A stretch of 64,000 nucleotides of DNA from Rhodovulum sp. (GTDB lineage Bacteria; Pseudomonadota; Alphaproteobacteria; Rhodobacterales; Rhodobacteraceae). Positions 1-8,582 of this stretch are shown piece by piece. The stretch covers positions 83,844 to 147,843 of the forward strand of contig PALT01000015.1 of the NCBI GenBank assembly GCA_002706605.1. The letters run 5' to 3'. The notes beneath the pieces are model-generated. The model did not search any database and was not told the DNA's origin. It saw nothing but the letters and a program-made list of their open reading frames with translations. The position numbers and the translations under genes are program-made. How positions within the stretch are numbered: the first letter of the stretch is position 1; every line of letters starts with the position of its first letter.

Positions 1-1
1 G

Positions 2-325
2 AGGATCGCCATCGCGCGCGCCATGATCCTGCGTCCGCGTCTGGTGGTTCTGGATGAGCCGACCTCTGCTCTGGATATGACGGTACAGGTGCAGATCGTC
101 GATCTGCTGCGTGATTTGCAACAGAAATACCGGCTGGCCTATCTGTTCATCAGTCACGACCTCAAGGTCGTGCGCGCCATGAGCCACAAGATCGTCGTCA
201 TGCGTAATGGCGACATCGTTGAGGCGGGCAGCGCGGATCAGGTGTTTGACGCGCCCAGCCACCCCTATACGCAGGAATTGCTGGCCGCCGCGCTGGACCT
301 CAGGGCGCAGGACAAGGCGGGCTAG
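2..325 (+). CDS. ABC transporter ATP-binding protein, C-terminal fragment (YejF/oligopeptide type)
   Basis: This is the 3' end of a peptide-family ABC ATPase cut by the window edge. The first visible residues, RIAIARAM, are the end of the signature-motif helix. They are followed by Walker B ([12 protein letters not shown]) and the H-loop histidine (LFISHD). The tail [12 protein letters not shown] is the usual C-terminus of dipeptide/oligopeptide/nickel ATPases. The wording around [10 protein letters not shown] resembles the second half of YejF, a double-domain ATPase of a peptide importer, but the missing N-terminal part prevents a firm subfamily call. The glycosyltransferase gene begins three bases after the stop, so the two are probably co-transcribed. 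Confidence 0.85.
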   Translation, partial: RIAIARAMILRPRLVVLDEPTSALDMTVQVQIVDLLRDLQQKYRLAYLFISHDLKVVRAMSHKIVVMRNGDIVEAGSADQVFDAPSHPYTQELLAAALDLRAQDKAG

Positions 326-328
326 GGC

Positions 329-1540
329 ATGCGTATCCTGCTGGTCCATCAAAACTATCCGGGGCAATTCCTGCGCATCGCTCCGGCGCTGGAACAACGC
401 GGGCATGAGGTGATGGCCCTGACCCGCAGCGACAATACCCGTCAGATTTCCATGCGCCACATGCGGTACCAGCATGAGGATATCAATCCGACCGGTCCCG
501 GTGCGTCCTATATGAAACACGCCGCGCGGGGTGGTTCGGCGGCGCGGGCGGCACAGGCCCTGCGCGACAAGCACGGGTTTTCGCCCGACGTGATTTTCGG
601 CCATCCGGGGTGGGGCGAGACCCTGTTCCTGCGCGAGGTTTGGCCAAGCGCGCGCCTGTTGACCTATGCCGAGTTTTATTACGGCACCGAAGGGCGCGAT
701 TGGGGCTTCGACCCCGAGTTCAGCCAAGACACTTTGGGCAGTCGCGTCGGCTTGATCAGCCGTCAGGCGCATCTTTTGCAGGCGCTTCAGCAATCCGACG
801 CCGCCCTGTCCCCAACCAATTGGCAGGCCAGCACCTTCCCCCAAGAATACCGCGACCGCATCTATGTGGTGCATGACGGGATCGACACCGATCTGGCCCG
901 CCCGAACCCCGATGCGCGCCTGACCCTGAAGACGGGGCAGGTGTTCAACGCAGGCGATGAGGTGCTGACCTATGTCGGGCGCAATCTGGAACCCTATCGC
1001 GGCTATCACACGTTCATGCGGGCCCTGCCCGAGGTTCTGGCGCGCCGCCCCAACGCCCATGCGGTGATCGTCGGCGGCGACGGGGTCAGCTATGGCACCG
1101 CCCGCGCGGACGGGGTCAGTTGGAAGCAACATATGCTGAACGAGGTGGGCGGGAACCTCGACATGAACCGCGTTCATTTCACTGGCAAGCTGTCCTATCC
1201 CGATTTCATCAGCCTCCTTCAGATCAGCCGCGTGCACGCCTATCTCAGCTATCCGTTCGTCCTGTCGTGGTCGTTGATGGAGGCGATGAGCGCGGGGTGC
1301 CACATCGTCGGGTCGGACACGTCGCCCGTGGCCGAGGTGATCCACGATGGCCAGACGGGACAATTGGTCGATTTCTTTGACGTGCCCGCGTGGTCCGAGG
1401 CCTTGGTCAACGGCCTTGCCAATCCGCGCGATTTCGATCACCTGCGCACAGGTGCACGGGCGCTGATCAAAGAGAACTATGATCTGCGCACCGTGTGCCT
1501 GCCCAAGCTGATCGAGTTTGTGGAAACCGCAGGGGCGTGA
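329..1540 (+). CDS. Glycosyltransferase family 4 protein
   Basis: The product is a 403-residue GT-B fold sugar transferase of the GT4 type. The N-terminus (MRILLVHQNYPGQFLRIAPAL) is a typical acceptor-domain first strand. The nucleotide-sugar domain contains VGRNLEPYRGYHTFMRALP near residue 215 and the E-x7-E region SLMEAMSAGCHIVGSDTSPV near residue 315. Family members move a sugar from an NDP-sugar to a polysaccharide, glycolipid or protein. The acceptor here is unknown. The gene follows the ABC ATPase by three bases and converges with hemN, the two coding regions abutting without a gap. No signal peptide or membrane segment is apparent, so it should act at the cytoplasmic face. Confidence 0.85.
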   Translation: MRILLVHQNYPGQFLRIAPALEQRGHEVMALTRSDNTRQISMRHMRYQHEDINPTGPGASYMKHAARGGSAARAAQALRDKHGFSPDVIFGHPGWGETLFLREVWPSARLLTYAEFYYGTEGRDWGFDPEFSQDTLGSRVGLISRQAHLLQALQQSDAALSPTNWQASTFPQEYRDRIYVVHDGIDTDLARPNPDARLTLKTGQVFNAGDEVLTYVGRNLEPYRGYHTFMRALPEVLARRPNAHAVIVGGDGVSYGTARADGVSWKQHMLNEVGGNLDMNRVHFTGKLSYPDFISLLQISRVHAYLSYPFVLSWSLMEAMSAGCHIVGSDTSPVAEVIHDGQTGQLVDFFDVPAWSEALVNGLANPRDFDHLRTGARALIKENYDLRTVCLPKLIEFVETAGA

Positions 1541-2896
1541 TCAGATGGCGGAACTGTGGCCTGCTTTGGAAAGGTCATAGGCATCAAACCCGCGCGCCAT
1601 CATGCGCGTCAGGGGCTGACCCTCGGGACGGATAACGAAATCGCCGCTGTCTAGGCTGACGTATCCGGCGAATTCATCGGCAACCTGTTTGAACATCGCG
1701 GTGATCTGCTCGGGCGTTTTGCCAAAGCTCTCGCACATCTCGTCGCGCGAAATGCGGAAATCGCACATCAGCGCCTCAATCATGCGTGACCGCAACAGGT
1801 CCTCACCCGCAAAGGCATGGCCGCGATGGGTGGCGAATTCGCCCTTTTGGATGTGACCGGTATAGGCCGAGGTGGCGGCGTTGTTTTGCGCGAACCCTTG
1901 GGGGAAACGCGAAATGGCGGACGCGCCCAGACCAATCAGAACGTCCGACGTGTCGTCGGTGTAGCCTTGGAAATTCCGGCGCAAACGACCGGTGCGTGCC
2001 GCGATGTCCAACCCGTCGCCCTTGCGCGCGAAATGGTCGATGCCGATTTCCGTGTAATCATCCCACAGGAACAGACGCCGCGCGGTTTCAAACAGGCGCA
2101 GACGTTCCTGCGGCGTGGGCAGGGCGTCCGACGGGATCATCTGTTGCCGCTTGGCCATCCACGGCACATGCGCATAGCCATAAAGGGCCACGCGGTCCGG
2201 CGACAGCGCCAGCAGTTTCTGAACGCTTTCGGTGATGCGTTCCTTGGTCTGGTGGGGCAGACCGAACAGGATGTCCGTGTTCAGGCTCTGGATGCCATGG
2301 TCGCGGATCATATCGACCGCGCGCTTGGTGGTCTCAAAGCTCTGGATGCGGCCGATGACGGTCTGGATTTCGGGGTCGAAATCCTGCACCCCGATCGAGG
2401 CGCGGGTCATTCCCATTTCGGCCAGTGCATCCATACGCGCCTGATCGACCTCGTTGGGGTCGATCTCGACCGAGAATTCGGCGTTCGGGGCAAGCGGGGC
2501 CACGTCAAACACGGCCTGCGCGACCTCACGGATCATGTCGGGCGACAACAGGGTCGGCGTCCCGCCCCCCCAATGCAGCCGCGACAGGGTCACGCCCTTG
2601 GGCAGGGTCCGGCCCAGCATCGCGATTTCCGTCAGCAGCGTGTCGATATAGGCGCGCACAGGCGAATCCGTCTGCGTCCCCTGGGTCCGGCAGGCACAGA
2701 ACCAGCACAACCTGCGGCAGAAGGGCACGTGCAGATACAGGGATATCTGCGCCCCCTCGGGGATCGCGCGAATCCAGCTGGAAAACTGGGAATTTCCGAC
2801 GCTTGACGAAAAATGCGGCGCGGTCGGGTAACTCGTGTATCGAGGGACCCGCGCGTCAAAAAGGCCGAACTTGGCAAGTTGCGATTCAGTGCTCAT
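1541..2896 (-). CDS. hemN: Oxygen-independent coproporphyrinogen III oxidase
   Basis: This radical-SAM enzyme converts coproporphyrinogen III to protoporphyrinogen IX without oxygen. The iron-sulfur triad is C60-x3-C64-x2-C67 (CRRLCWFC), followed by the glycine-rich SAM region HWGGGTPTLL. The length (451 residues) matches true HemN rather than the shorter HemW. The HemN C-terminal domain is present, with MIEALMCDF near residue 375. The gene is divergent from fnrL, and an exact FNR box lies between them 35 bases upstream of this start codon, so oxygen-responsive control by FnrL is expected. The aerobic counterpart hemF is also in this window. Confidence 0.96.
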   Translation of the reverse strand: MSTESQLAKFGLFDARVPRYTSYPTAPHFSSSVGNSQFSSWIRAIPEGAQISLYLHVPFCRRLCWFCACRTQGTQTDSPVRAYIDTLLTEIAMLGRTLPKGVTLSRLHWGGGTPTLLSPDMIREVAQAVFDVAPLAPNAEFSVEIDPNEVDQARMDALAEMGMTRASIGVQDFDPEIQTVIGRIQSFETTKRAVDMIRDHGIQSLNTDILFGLPHQTKERITESVQKLLALSPDRVALYGYAHVPWMAKRQQMIPSDALPTPQERLRLFETARRLFLWDDYTEIGIDHFARKGDGLDIAARTGRLRRNFQGYTDDTSDVLIGLGASAISRFPQGFAQNNAATSAYTGHIQKGEFATHRGHAFAGEDLLRSRMIEALMCDFRISRDEMCESFGKTPEQITAMFKQVADEFAGYVSLDSGDFVIRPEGQPLTRMMARGFDAYDLSKAGHSSAI

Positions 2897-2931
2897 TGGC
2901 GTAGCGTTACCGATGACGTACCCGATCAGCC

Positions 2932-2945
2932 TTGATCGAAATCAA
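2932..2945. promoter_or_regulatory. FNR/FnrL box between hemN and fnrL
   Basis: The sequence TTGATCGAAATCAA is an exact match to the FNR consensus TTGAT-N4-ATCAA. It lies in the short gap between the divergent hemN and fnrL starts. Because the longer possible fnrL reading frame would run through the box, it also argues that FnrL starts at 2964. One site may serve hemN activation, fnrL autoregulation, or both. Confidence 0.85.
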
Positions 2946-2963
2946 TTTCGGACGAAGACAGCC

Positions 2964-3710
2964 ATGGCCGCGAACGACCAAGCCCTTGCCCATGTAGATT
3001 GCGGAAACTGCCCGATCCGCCACCGTGCCGTGTGCGCACGTTGCGAGGGGGATGAACTGCGCCAGCTGGAAGAGATGAAATACTATCGCACCTATGACGC
3101 GGGTCAGACCGTCGTCTGGTCGGGTGACAAGATGGATTTCGTCGCCTCGGTGGTTGAGGGCATCGCGACCTTGTCCCAAACGATGGAAGATGGCCGCACG
3201 CAAATGGTTGGCCTGTTGTTGCCGTCCGATTTTGTCGGACGTCCGGGGCGGGATACCGCGGCCTACGACGTGGTCGCGACGACCCGTCTGACGGTCTGTT
3301 GTTTCCGCAAAAAGCCGTTTGAGCAAATGATGCAGGACACGCCGCATATCGGTCAGCGTCTTTTGGAAATGACGTTGGACGAACTGGATGCGGCGCGGGA
3401 ATGGATGCTGCTTTTGGGGCGCAAGACCGCGCGCGAAAAGATTGCGTCGCTGTTGGCGATTATTGCGCGACGCGATGCGTCGTTGAACCTTGCGTCGATC
3501 ACCGGTCGTGTGGTGTTCGACCTGCCCCTGACGCGTGAGGCGATGGCGGATTACCTTGGTCTGACGCTTGAAACCGTCAGCCGTCAGATTTCCGCGCTGA
3601 AACGCGATGGCGTCATTCAGCTTGAGGGCAAGCGCCACATCACCATCCCCGACATGCAACAATTGTTGGATGAAACGGGCGATGACACCGACGGCGGTAT
3701 GCTGGCCTAA
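2964..3710 (+). CDS. fnrL: Crp/Fnr-family anaerobic transcriptional regulator FnrL
   Basis: FnrL is the oxygen-sensing [4Fe-4S] activator that switches on cbb3 oxidase, hemN and other low-oxygen genes. The N-terminus has C13, C16, C24 and C27 (CGNCPIRHRAVCARC), and C112-C113 can supply the remaining ligand. A cyclic-nucleotide-like beta barrel follows, then the helix-turn-helix LTREAMADYLGLTLETVSRQ with the E-x2-S-R recognition residues. The ATG at 2964 gives 248 residues, the usual FnrL length. Upstream in-frame codons read through the FNR box and are unlikely to be translated. The gene sits between hemN and the cco operons, and the four FNR-type boxes in this block are its probable targets. 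Confidence 0.95.
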   Translation: MAANDQALAHVDCGNCPIRHRAVCARCEGDELRQLEEMKYYRTYDAGQTVVWSGDKMDFVASVVEGIATLSQTMEDGRTQMVGLLLPSDFVGRPGRDTAAYDVVATTRLTVCCFRKKPFEQMMQDTPHIGQRLLEMTLDELDAAREWMLLLGRKTAREKIASLLAIIARRDASLNLASITGRVVFDLPLTREAMADYLGLTLETVSRQISALKRDGVIQLEGKRHITIPDMQQLLDETGDDTDGGMLA

Positions 3711-3751
3711 CGGGTGTCGGCGGGCGCGGGTCGCGCCCACCTGCGCGGGCG

Positions 3752-4591
3752 TCAGTGCGCCATCAAGATCGGAACCGTCGTGTTTTCCAACATATCGCGC
3801 GTTGCGCCGCCCATCAGGGCCTCGCGGAACCGCGAATGGCTATAGGCGCCCATCACGATCATGTCTGCGTTGATGTCCTGCACATGGCGCATCAGAACAT
3901 CAGACACACGTGGCATGGTTTTGGCCAGAACCGAGATTTCGGCGCGCACGCCATGACGGCCCAGCATCTGTGACAACATCCCACCCGGATCGGACCGGTC
4001 GGGCCCGTGTTGAGGCGGGTCAATGATGGCGATGTTCACGCTGGGCGCATTCGACAACGCGGACAGGGAGGCGCGGATCGCGGCAAGCGCCTCGGCGGTC
4101 TGGTTCCATGCAAGGATCGGGCGGGTGCCAAAACCGGTGAAGGCGCCGGAATCGGGTACGACCAGCACCGGCGCATGGGCGTCGAACAGGGCGGCCTCGA
4201 TCACGGCCTCATCCTCTAGGCCGCGCGCCGCGCCATAGGGGCGGGGCAAAACCACCAGATCGGCAAACCGCGCGCGGCCTGCGATCAACTGGGTGATGCC
4301 GGTGATCTGGGCGACCATGGCCTCGCTGCTCCAGACGCAATCCTCATTCGCCATCCGCGTCTGGACGGCGCCTTCAATCGCCTCGGCGTCCTCTTGGGCC
4401 TTTTGCAGGGTTTCCTGCATGATCACCGCGCTTGCCCCCACATAGTAATAGCCCGTCTGAGTGCGATCCACGCCCAGACAGACGATTTCCAAATGGGCGT
4501 CTTCGCGCCGCGCAAGGGTAATGGCAGCGTCAAGCGCGCTGGATTTTAGGTCAGTGTCAGTGACAACGGTCAGAATCGTTTTGTAAGCCAT
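3752..4591 (-). CDS. Universal stress protein, tandem UspA domains
   Basis: The product is a 279-residue cytoplasmic protein with two Usp domains. The first starts at MAYKTILTVVTD. The second ends with the ATP-binding-type motif MGAYSHSRFREALMGGATR followed by TVPILMAH, the classic UspA C-terminus. Such proteins are commonly induced by low oxygen, and their biochemical role is often nucleotide binding. The gene is divergent from ccoN, and two FNR boxes lie between the starts, one only 65 bases upstream of this start codon. Co-regulation with the cbb3 oxidase is therefore likely. It converges with fnrL, with a 41-base gap. Confidence 0.9.
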   Translation of the reverse strand: MAYKTILTVVTDTDLKSSALDAAITLARREDAHLEIVCLGVDRTQTGYYYVGASAVIMQETLQKAQEDAEAIEGAVQTRMANEDCVWSSEAMVAQITGITQLIAGRARFADLVVLPRPYGAARGLEDEAVIEAALFDAHAPVLVVPDSGAFTGFGTRPILAWNQTAEALAAIRASLSALSNAPSVNIAIIDPPQHGPDRSDPGGMLSQMLGRHGVRAEISVLAKTMPRVSDVLMRHVQDINADMIVMGAYSHSRFREALMGGATRDMLENTTVPILMAH

Positions 4592-4655
4592 GAGAAACCT
4601 CCGTCTCGGTCGACTTGTTCTGATCCCATCCTAGGCGGGCGAAGGGGGGTGCGCT

Positions 4656-4669
4656 TTGACGCGGATCAA
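4656..4669. promoter_or_regulatory. FNR-type box 1 between usp and ccoN
   Basis: TTGACGCGGATCAA matches the FNR consensus with one half-site variant (TTGAC for TTGAT). It is the closer of the two boxes to the universal stress gene, and could control that gene in the reverse direction. Confidence 0.75.
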
Positions 4670-4687
4670 GGGGGCATTCCTAAACTC

Positions 4688-4701
4688 TTGACATGGATCA
4701 A
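4688..4701. promoter_or_regulatory. FNR-type box 2 upstream of ccoN
   Basis: TTGACATGGATCAA has the same half-sites as its neighbour. The two boxes are 32 bases apart from start to start, about three helical turns, so two FnrL dimers would sit on the same DNA face. This one lies 96 bases upstream of the chosen ccoN start and is the likely activator site for ccoNOQP. Confidence 0.78.
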
Positions 4702-4797
4702 GGCGGCGTGACCGGCCCAAAGGCATATCCCAAGCGTCGGAAATAGACCCGTGGCCCCCCGAATCGAATCGCCACGGGAATGACGAAGGGACGCAAG

Positions 4798-6396
4798 ATG
4801 TGGGATTACGTTAAAATGGCCGTGTTCGGCGTGATTGCGGTGCTTGCCGCGATTGCTGCGAACTATGCCCGTGATGTCGCCTATCTGGTACACGCCCTGA
4901 TCATCATGGCGGTTTCGGCCGGTATGTTTGTTTGGGTCGTCCGGACGGCGGATGAGAAAAAAGTTGTTGATACAAGCGGTTATATGGACGGCGTCGTGCG
5001 CGCCGGTGTCATTGCAACCGCGTTTTGGGGTGTGGCCGGGTTCCTGGTCGGCACGTTCATCGCATTTCAGTTGGCCTTTCCGGTCCTGAACTTTGAATGG
5101 GCCGAGGGCTATGCCAACTTTGGCCGTCTGCGTCCGCTGCACACCTCGGCGGTGATTTTTGCATTCGGCGGGAACGCGTTGATCGCGACCTCGTTCTATG
5201 TGGTTCAGCGCACCTCGGCCGCGCGGCTGTGGGGCGGCAACGCCGCTTGGTTCGTGTTCTGGGGATTCCAATTGATGATCGTGCTGGCCGCGACCGGCTA
5301 TCTGCTGGGCGCGACTCAGTCCAAAGAATACGCCGAACCGGAATGGTATGTTGATATTTGGCTGACCATCGTCTGGGTCGTCTATCTGGCCGTGTTCCTT
5401 GGCACGATCCTGAAGCGCAAGGAAAAGCACATCTACGTGGCCAACTGGTTCTACCTGTCGTTCATCGTCACGGTGGCCCTGCTGCACGTCGTGAACAACC
5501 TTTCGATCCCCGTCAGCATCTTTGGATCCAAGTCGGTCCAAGTGTTCGCCGGTGTTCAGGACGCCATGACGCAGTGGTGGTATGGCCACAACGCTGTGGG
5601 CTTCTTCCTGACCGCAGGGTTCTTGGGGATGATGTACTACTTTGTGCCGAAACAGGCCGAACGCCCTGTGTATTCGTACAAACTGTCGATCATCCACTTC
5701 TGGGCGCTGATCTTCCTGTACATCTGGGCCGGTCCGCACCACCTGCACTATACTGCGCTGCCTGACTGGGCATCGACGCTGGGCATGGTGTTCTCGATCA
5801 TCCTGTGGATGCCGTCGTGGGGTGGTATGATCAACGGTCTGATGACGCTGTCCGGCGCATGGGACAAGCTGCGCACCGATCCGATCATCCGTATGATGGT
5901 TATCTCGATCGGTTTCTACGGCATGTCCACGTTCGAAGGCCCGATGATGTCGATCCGCGCTGTGAACTCTCTGTCGCACTATACGGACTGGACGATTGGT
6001 CACGTGCACTCGGGCGCTCTGGGCTGGAACGGTATGATCACCTTTGGCGCGCTGTACTTCCTGACGCCGAAACTGTGGAACCGCGAAGGTCTCTATAGCC
6101 TGAAACTGGTCGACTGGCACTTCTGGCTGGCCACGATCGGTATCGTTCTCTACGCCGCCTCGATGTGGGTGTCGGGCATCACCGAAGGTCTGCTGTGGCG
6201 CGAAGTTGACGCCCAAGGCTTCCTTGTGAACTCGTTCGCAGACACCGTTGCCGCCAAGTACCCGCTCTACGTTCTGCGTGGTCTGGGTGGGGTCATGTAC
6301 CTGACTGGTGCTTTGATCATGTGCTTCAACCTGTGGAAAACCGTCTCGTCGGTTTCGGCAAAGTCCGAAGCTACGACTGCGGTTCCCGCTGAATAA
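4798..6396 (+). CDS. ccoN: Cytochrome c oxidase cbb3-type subunit I
   Basis: CcoN is the catalytic haem-copper subunit of the high-affinity cbb3 terminal oxidase in the inner membrane. It reduces oxygen to water and pumps protons. About twelve hydrophobic helices are visible. The CuB/active-site region WWYGHN and the pair in AGPHHLHY are present, as is the haem-ligand helix near [16 protein letters not shown] chose ATG 4798 (MWDYVKM), about seven bases after AAGGGA, over an in-frame ATG 18 bases upstream that has a poorer ribosome binding site. This gives 532 residues, as expected. It is the first gene of ccoNOQP. Confidence 0.96.
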   Translation: MWDYVKMAVFGVIAVLAAIAANYARDVAYLVHALIIMAVSAGMFVWVVRTADEKKVVDTSGYMDGVVRAGVIATAFWGVAGFLVGTFIAFQLAFPVLNFEWAEGYANFGRLRPLHTSAVIFAFGGNALIATSFYVVQRTSAARLWGGNAAWFVFWGFQLMIVLAATGYLLGATQSKEYAEPEWYVDIWLTIVWVVYLAVFLGTILKRKEKHIYVANWFYLSFIVTVALLHVVNNLSIPVSIFGSKSVQVFAGVQDAMTQWWYGHNAVGFFLTAGFLGMMYYFVPKQAERPVYSYKLSIIHFWALIFLYIWAGPHHLHYTALPDWASTLGMVFSIILWMPSWGGMINGLMTLSGAWDKLRTDPIIRMMVISIGFYGMSTFEGPMMSIRAVNSLSHYTDWTIGHVHSGALGWNGMITFGALYFLTPKLWNREGLYSLKLVDWHFWLATIGIVLYAASMWVSGITEGLLWREVDAQGFLVNSFADTVAAKYPLYVLRGLGGVMYLTGALIMCFNLWKTVSSVSAKSEATTAVPAE

Positions 6397-6410
6397 GGAG
6401 GGTGTCGAAA

Positions 6411-7136
6411 ATGGGTATTCTCGATAAACATAAAGTTCTTGAAAAGAACGCGACGCTCTTGCTGGTCTTCAGCTTCTTGGTGGTAACGGTCGGTGGGATC
6501 GTGGAGATTGCTCCGCTGTTCTATCTGGAAAACACCATCGAAGAAGTCGAAGGCGTGCGCCCCTATTCGCCGCTGGAACTGACCGGTCGTGACGTCTACA
6601 TCCGCGAAGGGTGCTATGTCTGCCACAGCCAGATGATCCGTCCGATGCGCGATGAGGTCGAACGCTATGGCCACTATAGCCTTGCTGCGGAATCGATGTA
6701 CGACCACCCGTTCCAGTGGGGGTCGAAACGCACCGGTCCCGATCTGGCCCGCGTTGGTGGTCGCTATTCGGATGAATGGCACGTCGACCACCTGCGTGAT
6801 CCGCAGTCGGTTGTGCCTGAATCGGTGATGCCGAAATACGGCTTCCTCGAAGACAAGCTGATCGAGGGCGAATACGTTCAGGACCTGATGAAAACTCACG
6901 CTCTGGTTGGTGTGCCTTACACCGACGAGATGATCGAAAACGCTGCTGCCGACTTTAAGGTGCAGGTCGATCCGTGGGGCGATTACGACGGTCTGGTTGA
7001 GCGGTATCCGGGCGCACAGGTGCGTAACTTTGACGGCCAACCGGGGATCTCCGAGGCCGACGCCCTGATCGCCTATCTGCAAATGCTTGGGACGCTGGTT
7101 GATTTCTCGACCTTTGAACCCGTCGCAAGCCGGTAA
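6411..7136 (+). CDS. ccoO: Cytochrome c oxidase cbb3-type subunit II (mono-haem cytochrome c)
   Basis: CcoO is the membrane-anchored mono-haem cytochrome c that passes electrons to CcoN. One N-terminal membrane anchor (residues about 15-37) precedes the periplasmic domain with the haem attachment motif [11 protein letters not shown]. The later part contains the expected methionine-ligand region [11 protein letters not shown] strong AAGGAGG lies nine bases before ATG 6411; a GTG nine bases upstream of this ATG would be too close to the binding site. The gene follows ccoN by 14 bases. Confidence 0.96.
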   Translation: MGILDKHKVLEKNATLLLVFSFLVVTVGGIVEIAPLFYLENTIEEVEGVRPYSPLELTGRDVYIREGCYVCHSQMIRPMRDEVERYGHYSLAAESMYDHPFQWGSKRTGPDLARVGGRYSDEWHVDHLRDPQSVVPESVMPKYGFLEDKLIEGEYVQDLMKTHALVGVPYTDEMIENAAADFKVQVDPWGDYDGLVERYPGAQVRNFDGQPGISEADALIAYLQMLGTLVDFSTFEPVASR

Positions 7137-7147
7137 CGGAGGGGATC

Positions 7148-7357
7148 ATGGATACCTATTCGTTGCTGCGTGAATTTGCCGATAGCTGGGTTCTGCTCTG
7201 CATGACGGTGTTCTTTCTGGGGATTGTTGTCTGGGCCTTTCGCCCGGGCAGCACCGCCACCTACAAAGACACCGCAGACATTCCCTTTCGGCATGAAAAG
7301 AAACCCGCCAGCGGTGCTGAATACGCAGTATCGCCTTCCAAGGAGGCGCGGACATGA
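7148..7357 (+). CDS. ccoQ: Cbb3-type oxidase small subunit CcoQ
   Basis: CcoQ is a 69-residue protein with one membrane helix (about residues 13-31, [18 protein letters not shown]) and a short polar cytoplasmic tail. In the family it stabilises the CcoNO/CcoP complex rather than catalysing a reaction. It sits at its normal place between ccoO and ccoP and overlaps ccoP by four bases, consistent with translational coupling. Confidence 0.93.
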   Translation: MDTYSLLREFADSWVLLCMTVFFLGIVVWAFRPGSTATYKDTADIPFRHEKKPASGAEYAVSPSKEART

Positions 7358-8223
7358 CTGACAAACCAACCAAAAAACCGGGTGACGTCGAAACGACGGG
7401 TCATTCCTGGGACGGGATCGAAGAGTTCAACAACCCGTTGCCGCGTTGGTGGCTGTGGACCTTTTACGCCACGATTTTCTGGGGCGTGCTCTATACGATC
7501 GCCTATCCGGCGTGGCCTCTGATTTCCGGCGCAACGCCGGGGGTTCTGGGCTATAGCACGCGGGCCGAAGTGGCCGCGGACATCACTCGCTTTGAAGAGC
7601 TGAACGCGCCGATTGAGGCCAAGCTTGAGGCGGCTGACCTGACCGCGATTTCGGCGGATGCGGAACTGGCCAACTACACCCAGAACGCGGGTGCGGCTGT
7701 GTTCAAAACGTGGTGCGCCCAGTGTCACGGCGCCGGTGCTGCCGGTGTTCAGGGTCAGGGCTATCCGAACCTGTTGGACGACGATTGGCTGTGGGGTGGT
7801 TCGATTGAGGACATCCACCTGACCATCTCGCACGGCATCCGGAACGAAGAAGATCCCGATGCGCGCTATTCGGAAATGCCGGCGTTCGGTGAGCTGTTGG
7901 CCGAAGAGGAAATCGCAGGCGTTGTTCAATACGTCCGTCAGATTTCCGGCCAAGAGGCCGACGCCGCACTGGCGACCGCTGGTGAGACTGTCTTCTTGGA
8001 CAACTGCGCCGCCTGTCACGCCGACGATGGCACGGGCGACCGGTTCCAAGGTGCGCCGAACCTGACGGATGCGATCTGGCTCTATGGTGGGTCGGTGGAT
8101 GACATCACCTATACGGTCGAAAACGCCCGTTTCGGTGTGATGCCGTCGTGGACCTCGCGTCTTAGCGAGGCCGAAATCCGCGCCGTTGCCGCCTATGTCC
8201 ACGGCCTTGGCGGTGGTGAGTAA
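7354..8223 (+). CDS. ccoP: Cytochrome c oxidase cbb3-type subunit III (di-haem cytochrome c)
   Basis: CcoP receives electrons from soluble cytochromes and passes them on through CcoO. The N-terminal cytoplasmic part is followed by a membrane helix (about residues 31-52). Two cytochrome c domains then lie in the periplasm, with haem motifs CAQCH (121-125) and CAACH (218-222). The 289-residue length is usual for the family. It ends the ccoNOQP operon, and a stable hairpin without a T tract follows the stop codon by ten bases. Confidence 0.96.
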   Translation: MTDKPTKKPGDVETTGHSWDGIEEFNNPLPRWWLWTFYATIFWGVLYTIAYPAWPLISGATPGVLGYSTRAEVAADITRFEELNAPIEAKLEAADLTAISADAELANYTQNAGAAVFKTWCAQCHGAGAAGVQGQGYPNLLDDDWLWGGSIEDIHLTISHGIRNEEDPDARYSEMPAFGELLAEEEIAGVVQYVRQISGQEADAALATAGETVFLDNCAACHADDGTGDRFQGAPNLTDAIWLYGGSVDDITYTVENARFGVMPSWTSRLSEAEIRAVAAYVHGLGGGE

Positions 8224-8232
8224 CATGTGAAT

Positions 8233-8256
8233 CCGGTGGCCCCAACGGGCCACCGG
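8233..8256 (+). terminator. GC-rich hairpin after ccoP
   Basis: A perfect 10-bp stem CCGGTGGCCC/GGGCCACCGG with loop CAAC starts ten bases after the ccoP stop. There is no T run after it, so it may stabilise the 3' end of the ccoNOQP mRNA or act as a weak terminator rather than as a classical intrinsic terminator. Confidence 0.55.
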
Positions 8257-8323
8257 CTGTGCGCCGACCCCCGTCCTGTTCGCGCGTTTCCTGGGGGCGG
8301 CGCACCTTTTATTTCGCGGGCAT

Positions 8324-8488
8324 TCATTCGCCGCGATGACGCGCGATTTCTTCTTTCCAGACCTCCGGCGCCCACCGCAACAGTTCGTCCTGGTTGCGTT
8401 TGCGCATTTCCTCGTGGCGGCGGCGATCCCCGCTCTGGCCGTTCAGACGCGTTGCGGTCGTGAAAGTTTTCGCAAATATGTTCAGCAT
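8324..8488 (-). CDS. Small basic hypothetical protein, 54 residues
   Basis: This short reading frame begins MLNIFAKTFTTATRLNGQ and continues with a charged, probably helical stretch that includes RRRHEEMRKRN and ends in a tail rich in W, E and R. A purine-rich GGAGC sits about seven bases before the ATG. It has no obvious membrane segment or metal site. It fills what would otherwise be a 360-base gap between ccoP and the LysR gene and lies opposite to both. The amphipathic N-terminus followed by a charged body looks like a real small protein, but I do not recognise a family and assign no function. Confidence 0.6.
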   Translation of the reverse strand: MLNIFAKTFTTATRLNGQSGDRRRHEEMRKRNQDELLRWAPEVWKEEIARHRGE

Positions 8489-8582
8489 CGGGTTGCTCCA
8501 TTCATTCGGTATGACCCTTATTAAGTGGCTGATGTGGGAATCTCCTATTCAGGAATAATTTTGTCTTGTAAGTTAGCCTTAC

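Noticed and set aside
2835..2963. Longer N-terminus for FnrL starting upstream of 2964
   Set aside because: The extra codons overlap hemN and pass through the FNR box, and the ATG at 2964 gives the normal family length.
4592..4797. A further small gene between usp and ccoN
   Set aside because: No frame with a ribosome-binding site is present; the space is filled by two FNR boxes and the ccoN promoter.
8193..8501. A 102-codon minus-strand frame covering the ccoP-LysR gap
   Set aside because: Its composition (many P, R and G) is typical of an antisense GC-rich frame. The shorter overlapping 54-codon frame has a better start and a more protein-like sequence.
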